DNA from: an uncultured Christensenellaceae bacterium
Lineage (GTDB): Bacteria > Bacillota > Clostridia > Christensenellales > Aristaeellaceae
NCBI GenBank assembly: GCA_905236495.1
Contig: CAJOPV010000050.1
Coordinates: 1 to 6,137 of the forward strand
Direction: 5' to 3'
DNA length: 6,137 nt
Position numbers and translations under genes: made by a program. Of this stretch, positions 1 through 6,137 are shown piece after piece (the stretch's first letter is position 1; each line of letters opens with the position of its first letter). The notes below the pieces were generated by a model. The model ran no database searches. It was not told where the DNA came from and saw only the letters and a list, made by a program, of their open reading frames with translations.

Positions 1-1
1 G

Positions 2-889
2 GTGGCCTGCGGCAGCTGCGCCCATGATATGCCCACCTTCGGCGCCTGGGAATACGAGGTGCTGGATGCGTGCTACGACAACGTGGATTACGTGTCCCTC
101 CACCGCTACTACGGCAATCCCACCGGCGACACGCCCGGCTTCCTGGCCCGCAGCATGGATCTGGACGCCTTCATTAAAGAAGTGGTCGCCATCTGCGATG
201 CGGTGGGCGGCAAAAAGCACAGCAAAAAGAAATTGAATCTGTCCTTCGACGAATGGAACGTGTGGTATCATTCCAACCAGCAGGACAAGGAAGTGCTCAA
301 GGCCGACAAATGGGGCAGGGCCCTGCCGCTGCTGGAGGACGTATACAATTTTGAGGACGCGCTTTTGATCGGCGCCATCCTCATCACCTTCCTCAAAAAC
401 GCCGACCGGGTGAAGGTGGCCTGCCTGGCCCAGCTGGTCAACGTCATCGCCCCCATCATGACCCGCACCGGCGGGGGCTGCTGGGCCCAGACCATTTTCT
501 ATCCCTTGATGCACGCCAGCCGTTTTGGCCGGGGCACCGCCCTGCGGCCCCTCGTTTCCTCCCCGGCTTACGATTGCCGGGACTATGAAAAGGTGCCCCT
601 GGCGGACGCCGCGGCCACCCTGTCCGACGACGGCGATTTGACCATCTTCGCGGTGAACCGGGATATGAACGAGGACGTGACCCTCGCCTGCGATCTTCGC
701 GCCTTTGGCGATATGAAGGTTGTGGAGCACATCGTTTTGCACCACGACGACGTAAAGGCCGTCAACACCGAAGCAAACCCCGACGAGGTTAAGCCCGGCC
801 GGGCCCGCGCCCCCAAGGCGGAGGGGGGACGGATGAACGTGAAGCTGCCCGCCCTGTCCTGGAACGTGATTCGGCTGGTGAAAGCATAA
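2..889 (+). CDS. abfA: GH51 alpha-L-arabinofuranosidase, C-terminal part (5' end outside window)
   Basis: This enzyme removes terminal alpha-L-arabinofuranosyl residues from arabino-oligosaccharides. Family members in Bacillota act in the cytoplasm. The reading frame is open at the left edge, so the GTG at position 2 is an internal valine codon and not a start. The 295 visible residues include the GH51 signature SFDEWNVWYHS. Its glutamate (visible residue 84, bases 251-253) matches the family's catalytic nucleophile. The stretch YVSLHRYYGN, which lines the active site in this family, lies upstream. The acid/base Asn-Glu motif is not visible and should lie before the window. In the ~502-residue Geobacillus AbfA the nucleophile is near residue 294, so about 210 residues are missing here and the whole protein would be about 505 residues. 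The C-terminal part (about residue 190 on) looks like the usual beta domain of the family. The stop lies 17 bases before the next gene, which suggests one operon. The family also acts on arabinoxylan; arabinan is preferred because of the neighbouring gene. Confidence 0.93.
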   Translation: MACGSCAHDMPTFGAWEYEVLDACYDNVDYVSLHRYYGNPTGDTPGFLARSMDLDAFIKEVVAICDAVGGKKHSKKKLNLSFDEWNVWYHSNQQDKEVLKADKWGRALPLLEDVYNFEDALLIGAILITFLKNADRVKVACLAQLVNVIAPIMTRTGGGCWAQTIFYPLMHASRFGRGTALRPLVSSPAYDCRDYEKVPLADAAATLSDDGDLTIFAVNRDMNEDVTLACDLRAFGDMKVVEHIVLHHDDVKAVNTEANPDEVKPGRARAPKAEGGRMNVKLPALSWNVIRLVKA

Positions 890-895
890 GGGATC

Positions 896-900
896 GAGGG
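896..900 (+). promoter_or_regulatory. Ribosome binding site of the GH43 gene (decides the start)
   Basis: GAGGG ends six bases before the ATG at 907. An in-frame TTG at 901 directly abuts this motif and would leave no spacer, so the ATG is the better start. The whole gap between the GH51 stop and this ATG is 17 bases and has no room for a promoter or terminator. Confidence 0.75.
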
Positions 901-906
901 TTGCGC

Positions 907-2322
907 ATGAAACGATTGTGGTTGGTTTTGCTGGCGCTGCTGTGCCTGACGGGCGGCGCGCTGGCGGAAAGCGGGGAGATGCCCGTGCCCAAATTTAAGG
1001 ACGTATCGGTGCACGATCCGTCGGTGATCCGCGCCGACGACGGCACGTATTACATTTTCGGCAGCCACATGACCGCCGCCAAAAGCGCCGATCTGATCCA
1101 GTGGACCATGATCTCCCGCGACGCGGGCAGCGGCTGCACGCTGGTGGAAAACGTGCAGGAGCAAATGAAGGAAGCGCTGCAGTACGCCAAAACCACCACC
1201 TTCTGGGCCCCGGACGTGCAGAAGCTCAGCGACGGCAGGTATTACCTGTATTACTGCACCTGCAAGGGGGACAGCCCGCTGAGCATGCTGGGCGTGGCGG
1301 TCAGCGACAGCCCGGAGGGGCCCTACGAAAACTTGGGGGTGTTCTTAAAGAGCGGTTACGCGGGCTATGACGCAAATAACCTGCCAAACGTGGTGGACCC
1401 CTGCGTTTTCTTTGACAAGGAAGGCAGACTATGGATGGTGTACGGCAGCTATTCCGGCGGCGTCTACATCCTGGAAATGAACCCGGATACCGGCTTTCCC
1501 CTGGAAAATCAGGGATACGGCAAAAAGCTGCTAGGCAAAAACCACGCCCGCATCGAAGGGCCTTACGTCCTGTACAGCCCGGACACGGATTATTACTATC
1601 TCTTCCTCTCCTTCGGCGGCTTGAACGCCGACGACGGCTACAACGTTCGGGTGTGCCGCAGCCGCAACCCCGACGGGCCCTATGAGGACGCCCTGGGCCA
1701 GCAGATGATCCAGTGCGGCGGGCGGCCGGGCACCTTCTTCAACGATCCGGATTACGAGGGCTACGGGGTGAAGCTGCTGGGGGGCTATTGCTTTGAAAGC
1801 ATTCCAAGCGATACCAACCAGTTCCGCCTGGCCTACCGCTCTCCCGGCCACAATTCCGCCTATTACGACGCGGAGACGGGCCGGTATTTCCTCATTTTCC
1901 ACACTCGCTTTGCCGGCAGCGGCGAGAGCTTCAAGGTGCGGGTGCATCAGATGATGATGAACGAGGACGGCTGGCCCGTGGTGCTGCCCCAGCGCTACGC
2001 CGGGGAAACGCCCGATCCCGTGCCCGCGGAAAAGCAGACGGGGCTGTACAAGGTGATCCTCCATGAGCGGGACATCAACAAGACGGAGCACGTGAGCCGG
2101 CTTGTCACCCTGAACGCCGACGGCACGGTGAGGGGCGATCTGACAGGCGTTTGGTCCTGCGGGGCCGACGGCGTATTCCATTGCGAACTGAACGGCGTTT
2201 CCTACACCGGATGCATGACATTGGCGCTGGACAGCAAGGAGGGCGTATGGGTGCCCTGCTTCACGGCGCTGGATAAAACGGGCGCGGCCCTGTGGGGCTC
2301 CCACGCCGCCCACGAAGAATGA
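907..2322 (+). CDS. Secreted GH43 endo-1,5-alpha-L-arabinanase (Abn2/AbnB-like)
   Basis: This is a predicted extracellular endo-arabinanase that cuts the alpha-1,5-arabinan backbone of pectin. From ATG 907 it has 471 residues, matching the ~470-residue B. subtilis AbnB/Abn2. Residues 1-20 form a signal peptide (MKR, a hydrophobic core, then ALA before Glu21) with no lipobox. The five-bladed propeller spans about residues 30-370. The GH43 triad is recognisable: Asp37 in VHDPSV (base), Asp164 in NVVDPC (pKa modulator) and Glu217 in IEGPYV (acid). The 53-residue spacing between the last two equals that of Abn2 (Asp171, Glu224). His315 in SPGHNSAYYD matches the metal-associated histidine of Abn2. 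Residues ~375-471 resemble the C-terminal beta domain of this arabinanase group. The mature part contains 11 cysteines, many for a secreted Bacillota enzyme. The gene sits between the GH51 gene and the binding-protein gene, consistent with supplying oligosaccharides to the importer. A GH43 exo-acting enzyme or xylosidase is less likely given the full-length match to the arabinanase layout. Confidence 0.9.
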   Translation: MKRLWLVLLALLCLTGGALAESGEMPVPKFKDVSVHDPSVIRADDGTYYIFGSHMTAAKSADLIQWTMISRDAGSGCTLVENVQEQMKEALQYAKTTTFWAPDVQKLSDGRYYLYYCTCKGDSPLSMLGVAVSDSPEGPYENLGVFLKSGYAGYDANNLPNVVDPCVFFDKEGRLWMVYGSYSGGVYILEMNPDTGFPLENQGYGKKLLGKNHARIEGPYVLYSPDTDYYYLFLSFGGLNADDGYNVRVCRSRNPDGPYEDALGQQMIQCGGRPGTFFNDPDYEGYGVKLLGGYCFESIPSDTNQFRLAYRSPGHNSAYYDAETGRYFLIFHTRFAGSGESFKVRVHQMMMNEDGWPVVLPQRYAGETPDPVPAEKQTGLYKVILHERDINKTEHVSRLVTLNADGTVRGDLTGVWSCGADGVFHCELNGVSYTGCMTLALDSKEGVWVPCFTALDKTGAALWGSHAAHEE

Positions 2323-2325
2323 TGC

Positions 2326-2330
2326 GGAGG
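2326..2330 (+). promoter_or_regulatory. Ribosome binding site of the binding-protein gene
   Basis: GGAGG lies three bases after the GH43 stop codon and eight bases before the ATG at 2339. It rules out the out-of-frame ATG at 2332, which would be one base from the motif. The 16-base intergenic gap implies cotranscription with the GH43 gene. Confidence 0.85.
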
Positions 2331-2338
2331 AATGAGGC

Positions 2339-5209
2339 ATGAAGAAAGCGGGAATCGGATTCTTGGCCGTCCTGTTGGCCCTGTGCTGCCTGTCCTCCGG
2401 GATGGCGGAGGAGAGCGCGGGGGCCGAATGGATGATCTTTGCCAGCCGGACGGAGCCTTATTACAGCGACGCGGCCAAGGAATATACCCTGCCCCTGTAC
2501 GCGGGGGAAAGCCTGGATTATCCCGTGGGCCTGTCCCTTTCCACCGGCGAATCGGCAAGCGTCGTTTTCTCCGTTCCGCAGGACGGGCAGTATGAACTGT
2601 GGTTTTCCTATTATACGGAAACACAGAGCGCCCTGCCCAGCGAAATGACGGTGACGGTGGACGGGGAAATCCCCTTCTACGAACTGCGCCGGGTGAAGCT
2701 CAAGAGCCTGTGGACGGACGACGGTGTTTTCCCCCTGGACCGCTACGGCAATGAAATCGCCACCACCCCTGCGGCCCAGCGGGTGCTTTTGTCCTGCGGT
2801 ATTCAGGACAGCGCCGGCTGGACGGATGCCCCCTTCCTTTTTGAACTTGCCGCCGGGGAGCATACCCTGACGATGGACATGCAGGAGGGCGCCGTCACGG
2901 TCGAAAACCTGTCCGTCCGCGGGCGGGAAGCCCCCGCCGCTTACGCAGGCCAGGCCGCCGCGGGGGATCAGATGATCGTCATCGAGGCGGAGCAGATTGC
3001 TTCCCGCAACAAATCCAGCATCCGGGCGGCGGGGGAATTCGACCCCAATCTGTCGCCCTATGAAACGGAGCACCGGAAAATGAATTTCCTGGACGGCGCG
3101 TCCTTTGACGCCGCGGGGGACGAGGTTTCCTGGCGCTTTACCGCCGACAAGGAAGGCTGGTATCACCTGGGCTTTTTCTACCGCCAGAGCGTGAAGGCGG
3201 ATTTCCCGGTGTTTGCGGACGTGCTGATCGACGGCGCGCTGCCAAGCGAAGAAGCCCGGCAGGTGCGCTTTGATTACGCCACCTCCTTTACCGCCAATCA
3301 GGCGCTGACCCAGGACGGCGCCGCCCAAACCTTCTTCCTTTCCGCCGGGGAGCATACCCTGTCCCTGCGCCTGAGCGGCGAAGCGCTGCTGCCGGTGTAT
3401 GAGGTGATCAATCAGGTGCTCAGCGAAATCAACGGCCTGAGCCTGGAGGTGGTGCGCCTCACCGGCGGCGTCACCACCGACCGGTATCGGGATTATGAGC
3501 TGCTCACCTACATCCCCGATCTGGTGGAGATTTTGAACGGCTGGGCGGCCCAGCTGGATGAAACTGTGGAGCGGATGAAGGTCTATTCCGCCAACGGCTC
3601 CGGCAGCGCCTTCAGCAACCTCACCCTGGCGGCGGATCAATTGCGCCGCCTGGCCCAAAAGCCGGAGGATCTGCCCCGGCGGCTCAGCGAACTGTCCACC
3701 GGCAGCAACAGCGCCGCCCGGATGCTGGCCCAGCAATTGCAGGACATCGCCCAGAACGATCTGGCCATCGACCGCATTTTCTTCTACCAGGACGGGGCGG
3801 AATTGCCCCAGGGCGTTTCCTTCCTGACCGGGGCGGTCAAGGGGGTGGAAAGGTTCTTTACCTCCTTTGGCAGCCAGGATTACGCCGTGGGCACCGGCAA
3901 GGAGGGCCATCTGCAGGTGTGGATGGGCCGCAGCCGCCAGTATCTGGAGATCGTGCAGAACATGGTGGATTCCATGTTCACCCCCGAAACGGGGATCGAG
4001 GTGGATTTGTCCATCATGCCCGACGCCAATAAGCTGGTGCTTGCCAACGCCGCCGGCACCGCGCCGGACGTGGTGCTGAGTTTGCAGTACGTGGTGCCCA
4101 GCTACTTAAACATCCGCGGCGCGCTGTATGATCTGACCCAGTTTGAGGATTTCCCGGAGATCGCCCAGCGGTTTTCCTCCGGCCTCTTCATTCCCTACAC
4201 CCTGGGGGACGGCATCTACGCCATGCCGGAAACGGTGAATTTCTGGGTGCAGTTCTACCGCAAGGATATTTTGAACGCCCTGAATATTTCCGTGCCGGAC
4301 AATATGGAGCAGGTGAAAATGATCCTGCCCGAACTGCAGCGGCGCAACATGAATTATTACTTCCCCACGGCGGGCATGGTGGGCATGAAGGTGTTCCCCG
4401 GCACGCTGCCCCTGATTTTGCAAAGCGGCGGCAGCATCTACGGCGACACCATCGGCGATACTACCCTGGACAGCGAGGAAAGCCTGCGGGGCTTCCGGGA
4501 AATGACGGAGCTGTTCACCGTCTACAATATGCCCACCGACGTGCCTTCCCCCGGCTTCTATCAGCAGTTCCGGGACGGCACCCTGCCCATCGGCATCGCC
4601 GACCTGGCCACCTATAACCTTTTGCTCAACGCGGCGCCCGAACTGGACGGCATGTGGGATATTTCCCTGTTCCCAGGGCTGCCCGATGAAAACGGAGAGG
4701 TGCTGCGGTGGACCACCGGCGGCGCCGAGACCATGGCCATCCTGTCCCAGACGGAGATGCCGCAGGAGGCGTGGGTTTTCCTCAAATGGTGGTCCAGCGC
4801 GGAAGTGCAGTCCGCCTTCGGGAACCTGCTGCAATCCACCTACGGCAGCGAATATATCTGGCCCACGGCCAACCGGGAAGCCTTTGAAAGCCTGCCCCTC
4901 AAATCCGCCCACAAAAAGATCATCCTGGAGCAGATGGAATGGATGACCGAGGCCCCCTGGGTGCTGGGCACCTATATGCTGGAGCGGGAGCTTTCCAACG
5001 CCTTCATTTCCGTGGCGGTGGACGGCACCGACGCCCGGCGGGCCCTGGATACCGCCGTCAAGCGCATCAACCGGGAAACCTACCGCAAGCTGGAGGAATT
5101 CGGTTACTGGAAGGACGGCGTGATGCTCAGGGAATTCCCCACGCCGGACGCCACGGTGGTGCAGAACCTGATCGACGAATACAACCGGAAAAAGGAGGCG
5201 GCACAATGA
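2339..5209 (+). CDS. Large exported ABC solute-binding protein with N-terminal carbohydrate-binding-like modules
   Basis: This is a 956-residue protein, about twice the length of an ordinary CUT1 sugar-binding protein. Residues 1-23 form an export signal (MKK, a hydrophobic core with Cys16-Cys17, then SGMA before Glu24). No standard lipobox precedes either cysteine, since the -1 residues are Leu and Cys. Residues ~25-205 and ~212-380 look like two beta-sandwich modules. Both carry a VDG/IDG strand (Asp108, Asp298) and an AGEHTL turn (172-177, 336-341). The second module opens with IEAEQ (215-219), reminiscent of CBM6/CBM35-type modules. Residues ~381-521 are mostly helical spacer. Residues ~522-956 form a family 1 extracellular solute-binding domain: HLQVWMG, then APDVVLS, the stretch ending GIYAMPETVNFWVQFYRKDI, and AWVFLKWWSS near the end. 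It would deliver arabino-oligosaccharides to the permeases encoded next; the ligand is inferred from the neighbouring GH43 and GH51 genes. The gene overlaps the permease gene by four bases. The binding domain is confident; carbohydrate binding by the N-terminal half is inference. Confidence 0.88.
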   Translation: MKKAGIGFLAVLLALCCLSSGMAEESAGAEWMIFASRTEPYYSDAAKEYTLPLYAGESLDYPVGLSLSTGESASVVFSVPQDGQYELWFSYYTETQSALPSEMTVTVDGEIPFYELRRVKLKSLWTDDGVFPLDRYGNEIATTPAAQRVLLSCGIQDSAGWTDAPFLFELAAGEHTLTMDMQEGAVTVENLSVRGREAPAAYAGQAAAGDQMIVIEAEQIASRNKSSIRAAGEFDPNLSPYETEHRKMNFLDGASFDAAGDEVSWRFTADKEGWYHLGFFYRQSVKADFPVFADVLIDGALPSEEARQVRFDYATSFTANQALTQDGAAQTFFLSAGEHTLSLRLSGEALLPVYEVINQVLSEINGLSLEVVRLTGGVTTDRYRDYELLTYIPDLVEILNGWAAQLDETVERMKVYSANGSGSAFSNLTLAADQLRRLAQKPEDLPRRLSELSTGSNSAARMLAQQLQDIAQNDLAIDRIFFYQDGAELPQGVSFLTGAVKGVERFFTSFGSQDYAVGTGKEGHLQVWMGRSRQYLEIVQNMVDSMFTPETGIEVDLSIMPDANKLVLANAAGTAPDVVLSLQYVVPSYLNIRGALYDLTQFEDFPEIAQRFSSGLFIPYTLGDGIYAMPETVNFWVQFYRKDILNALNISVPDNMEQVKMILPELQRRNMNYYFPTAGMVGMKVFPGTLPLILQSGGSIYGDTIGDTTLDSEESLRGFREMTELFTVYNMPTDVPSPGFYQQFRDGTLPIGIADLATYNLLLNAAPELDGMWDISLFPGLPDENGEVLRWTTGGAETMAILSQTEMPQEAWVFLKWWSSAEVQSAFGNLLQSTYGSEYIWPTANREAFESLPLKSAHKKIILEQMEWMTEAPWVLGTYMLERELSNAFISVAVDGTDARRALDTAVKRINRETYRKLEEFGYWKDGVMLREFPTPDATVVQNLIDEYNRKKEAAQ
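2850..2869 (+). repeat. Copy 1 of an in-frame 20-base direct repeat inside the binding-protein gene
   Basis: The sequence CCGCCGGGGAGCATACCCTG occurs here and again at 3342-3361, exactly 164 codons later and in the same frame. It encodes AGEHTL in both places (residues 172-177 here), just before a beta-strand-like segment. It marks equivalent positions in two related N-terminal modules. Confidence 0.8.
3342..3361 (+). repeat. Copy 2 of the in-frame 20-base direct repeat
   Basis: This is identical to 2850-2869 over all 20 bases, and the flanking bases differ on both sides. It encodes AGEHTL at residues 336-341, in the second beta-sandwich-like module. A small repeat of this kind within a coding region is not a mobile element or attachment site. 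Confidence 0.8.
5191..5198 (+). promoter_or_regulatory. Ribosome binding site of the first permease gene, inside the binding-protein gene
   Basis: AAAGGAGG lies within the last codons of the binding-protein gene, seven bases before the ATG at 5206. With the ATGA overlap of start and stop it points to translational coupling. It fixes the permease start at 5206 and not at upstream ATGs in the same frame. Confidence 0.9.
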
Positions 5210-6090
5210 TCACCAAACGCAGAACGCCCTACCTTTTCCTGCTGCCCTATCTGGTTTTGTTCACGGTGTTCATCATCGTGCCCACCGTGATGGCCATCGG
5301 CCTTTCCTTCACCAACTACAACGCTGTGCAGACGCCCCAGTTCGTGGGCCTGACCAACTACATCAACCTTCTGACCCAGGACACCATTTTCCTCCAGTAC
5401 GTATTGCCAAACACCATCCTCTTTAGCCTGGTGGTGGGGCCCGTGGGCTATATGCTGGCCTTCTTCCTGGCCTGGTCCCTGAGCCAATTGACCAAACTGC
5501 CCCGTACCATCCTGGCGCTGATTCTCTACAGCCCCAGCATGACGCTGGGCGTGGCCATGACGGTGATGTGGCGGGTGGTATTCCTGGGCAACCAGAGCGG
5601 CATCGCCAACTATGTGCTGACCCAATTGGGCGTCATCACCGAGCCCATCGTTTGGATGCTGAACACCACCTACATCATGCCCATCGTGATCATCGTGGCC
5701 CTGTGGGGCAGCATGGGCGTGGGCTTCCTGGCCATGCTGGCGGGCTTGCTGGACGTGAACCCGGAGCTGTACGAGGCCGCCGCCATCGACGGCGTGCGCA
5801 ACCGGTTCCAGGAGGTATTCTACATCACCATCCCCAGCATGAAGCCCCAAATGCTCTTTGGCGCTGTGATGAGCATCGTGAACGCCTTCCAGGCGGGCAA
5901 CATTGGCGTGATGCTGACGGGCTCCAATCCCACGCCCCAGTACGCGGCCCAGCTCATGACCAACCACATCGAGGACTACGGCTTCACCCGCTACGAAATG
6001 GGCTACGCCGCCGCGGTGTCGGTGGGGCTGCTGGCGCTGATTTACGCATTTTCCTTCGTGGCGCGCATGCTGTTTGCGGAAAAAGACTGA
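5206..6090 (+). CDS. ABC sugar transporter permease, MalF/AraP type (CUT1)
   Basis: This is a 294-residue inner-membrane permease that would form the transport channel with a second permease. Six hydrophobic segments are visible at about residues 9-34, 66-90, 100-126, 156-182, 212-235 and 261-290, the usual count for this short type without MalF's large periplasmic loop. The EAA loop that contacts the ATPase is intact at residues 190-210 (EAAAIDG, then FQEVFYITIP), between the fourth and fifth segments. The N-terminal stretch YLFLLPYLVLF and the SFTNYN / FVGLTNY region are typical of the MalF/UgpA/AraP-like half of the pair. The start overlaps the previous stop by ATGA. The same frame is open upstream to 4939, but that part lies in the binding-protein gene, is hydrophilic and Gly/Arg/Pro-rich, and is not expected to be translated. 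Likely substrates are arabino-oligosaccharides, inferred from context; the permease sequence alone does not show this. Confidence 0.95.
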   Translation: MITKRRTPYLFLLPYLVLFTVFIIVPTVMAIGLSFTNYNAVQTPQFVGLTNYINLLTQDTIFLQYVLPNTILFSLVVGPVGYMLAFFLAWSLSQLTKLPRTILALILYSPSMTLGVAMTVMWRVVFLGNQSGIANYVLTQLGVITEPIVWMLNTTYIMPIVIIVALWGSMGVGFLAMLAGLLDVNPELYEAAAIDGVRNRFQEVFYITIPSMKPQMLFGAVMSIVNAFQAGNIGVMLTGSNPTPQYAAQLMTNHIEDYGFTRYEMGYAAAVSVGLLALIYAFSFVARMLFAEKD

Positions 6091-6091
6091 G

Positions 6092-6099
6092 AAAGGGGG
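6092..6099 (+). promoter_or_regulatory. Ribosome binding site of the gene starting at 6107
   Basis: AAAGGGGG begins two bases after the permease stop and ends seven bases before the ATG at 6107. The 16-base gap contains nothing else and shows the operon continues. Confidence 0.75.
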
Positions 6100-6106
6100 A
6101 ATCCAT

Positions 6107-6137
6107 ATGGCGGCTATCGGCGGAACCAGGGTCAACC
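6107..6137 (+). CDS. Start of the next gene, probably the partner MalG/AraQ-type permease (truncated by window end)
   Basis: Only ten codons are visible (MAAIGGTRVN), too few to identify a family. A well-placed ribosome binding site precedes the ATG. CUT1 importers use two permeases, usually encoded side by side after the binding protein, and this gene lies 16 bases after the first one. The second permease is therefore the expected product; this is inferred from gene order only. Confidence 0.6.
   Translation, partial: MAAIGGTRVN

Noticed and set aside
901..906. TTG at 901 as the start of the GH43 gene
   Set aside because: It abuts the GAGGG motif with no spacer; the ATG at 907 has a six-base spacer and gives a standard signal peptide beginning MKR.
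890..906. Promoter, terminator or regulatory hairpin in the short intergenic gaps (also 2323-2338 and 6091-6106)
   Set aside because: Each gap is 16-17 bases, is mostly taken up by a ribosome binding site, and shows no inverted repeat or T-run.
2354..2389. Lipoprotein cleavage at Cys16 or Cys17 of the binding protein
   Set aside because: The residue before each cysteine (Leu, Cys) does not fit the usual Gly/Ala/Ser requirement; kept only as an open question in the findings.
2261..3910. Long (549-codon) open frame on the minus strand
   Set aside because: It lies opposite two well-identified genes, its translation is rich in Gly, His and Gln with no recognisable domain, and such antisense frames are common in GC-rich coding DNA.
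4939..5205. N-terminal extension of the permease back to an ATG at 4939
   Set aside because: It would overlap the binding-protein gene by 270 bases and add a hydrophilic Gly/Arg/Pro-rich tail; the AAAGGAGG and ATGA overlap support 5206.
4106..6135. Two further long minus-strand open frames (4106-5206 and 5104-6135)
   Set aside because: They mirror the binding-protein and permease genes, have His/Gly/Gln-rich composition, and lack any family motif.
1..6137. CRISPR arrays, tRNA or rRNA genes, insertion sequences, phage attachment sites
   Set aside because: No repeated spacer units, RNA-gene signatures, transposase coding or terminal inverted repeats were seen; the window is filled by five ordinary coding regions.

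Overview
The window is GC-rich (about 60% by eye) and almost entirely coding. It holds five genes on the + strand, and none of the gaps between them exceeds 17 bases. Two facts point to a Gram-positive, probably anaerobic Clostridia-type gut or rumen Bacillota: strong GGAGG-type ribosome binding sites, and Gram-positive-style polysaccharide-utilisation content (GH51, GH43 and a CUT1 sugar importer rather than SusC/SusD). The lineage is an inference from gene content; no rRNA or tRNA marker is present.

Layout: (1) 2-889, the C-terminal ~60% of a GH51 alpha-L-arabinofuranosidase, cut by the window edge. (2) 907-2322, a secreted GH43 endo-1,5-alpha-L-arabinanase with a C-terminal beta domain, resembling Bacillus subtilis AbnB/Abn2. 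(3) 2339-5209, a 956-residue exported protein. Its last ~435 residues form an ABC sugar-binding protein; its first ~500 residues are two related beta-sandwich, carbohydrate-binding-like modules followed by a helical spacer. (4) 5206-6090, a MalF/AraP-type permease overlapping gene 3 by ATGA. (5) 6107-end, the first ten codons of the next gene, probably the partner MalG/AraQ-type permease.

The genes fit one arabinan-use operon. The GH43 enzyme would cut pectic arabinan outside the cell, the large binding protein would capture arabino-oligosaccharides (and perhaps the polymer), the two permeases would import them, and the GH51 enzyme would release L-arabinose in the cytoplasm. No ATPase gene, regulator, promoter or terminator is visible in the window, so transcription probably starts upstream and continues past the end. 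The least ordinary object is the oversized, multi-module binding protein; the other genes look like standard family members.
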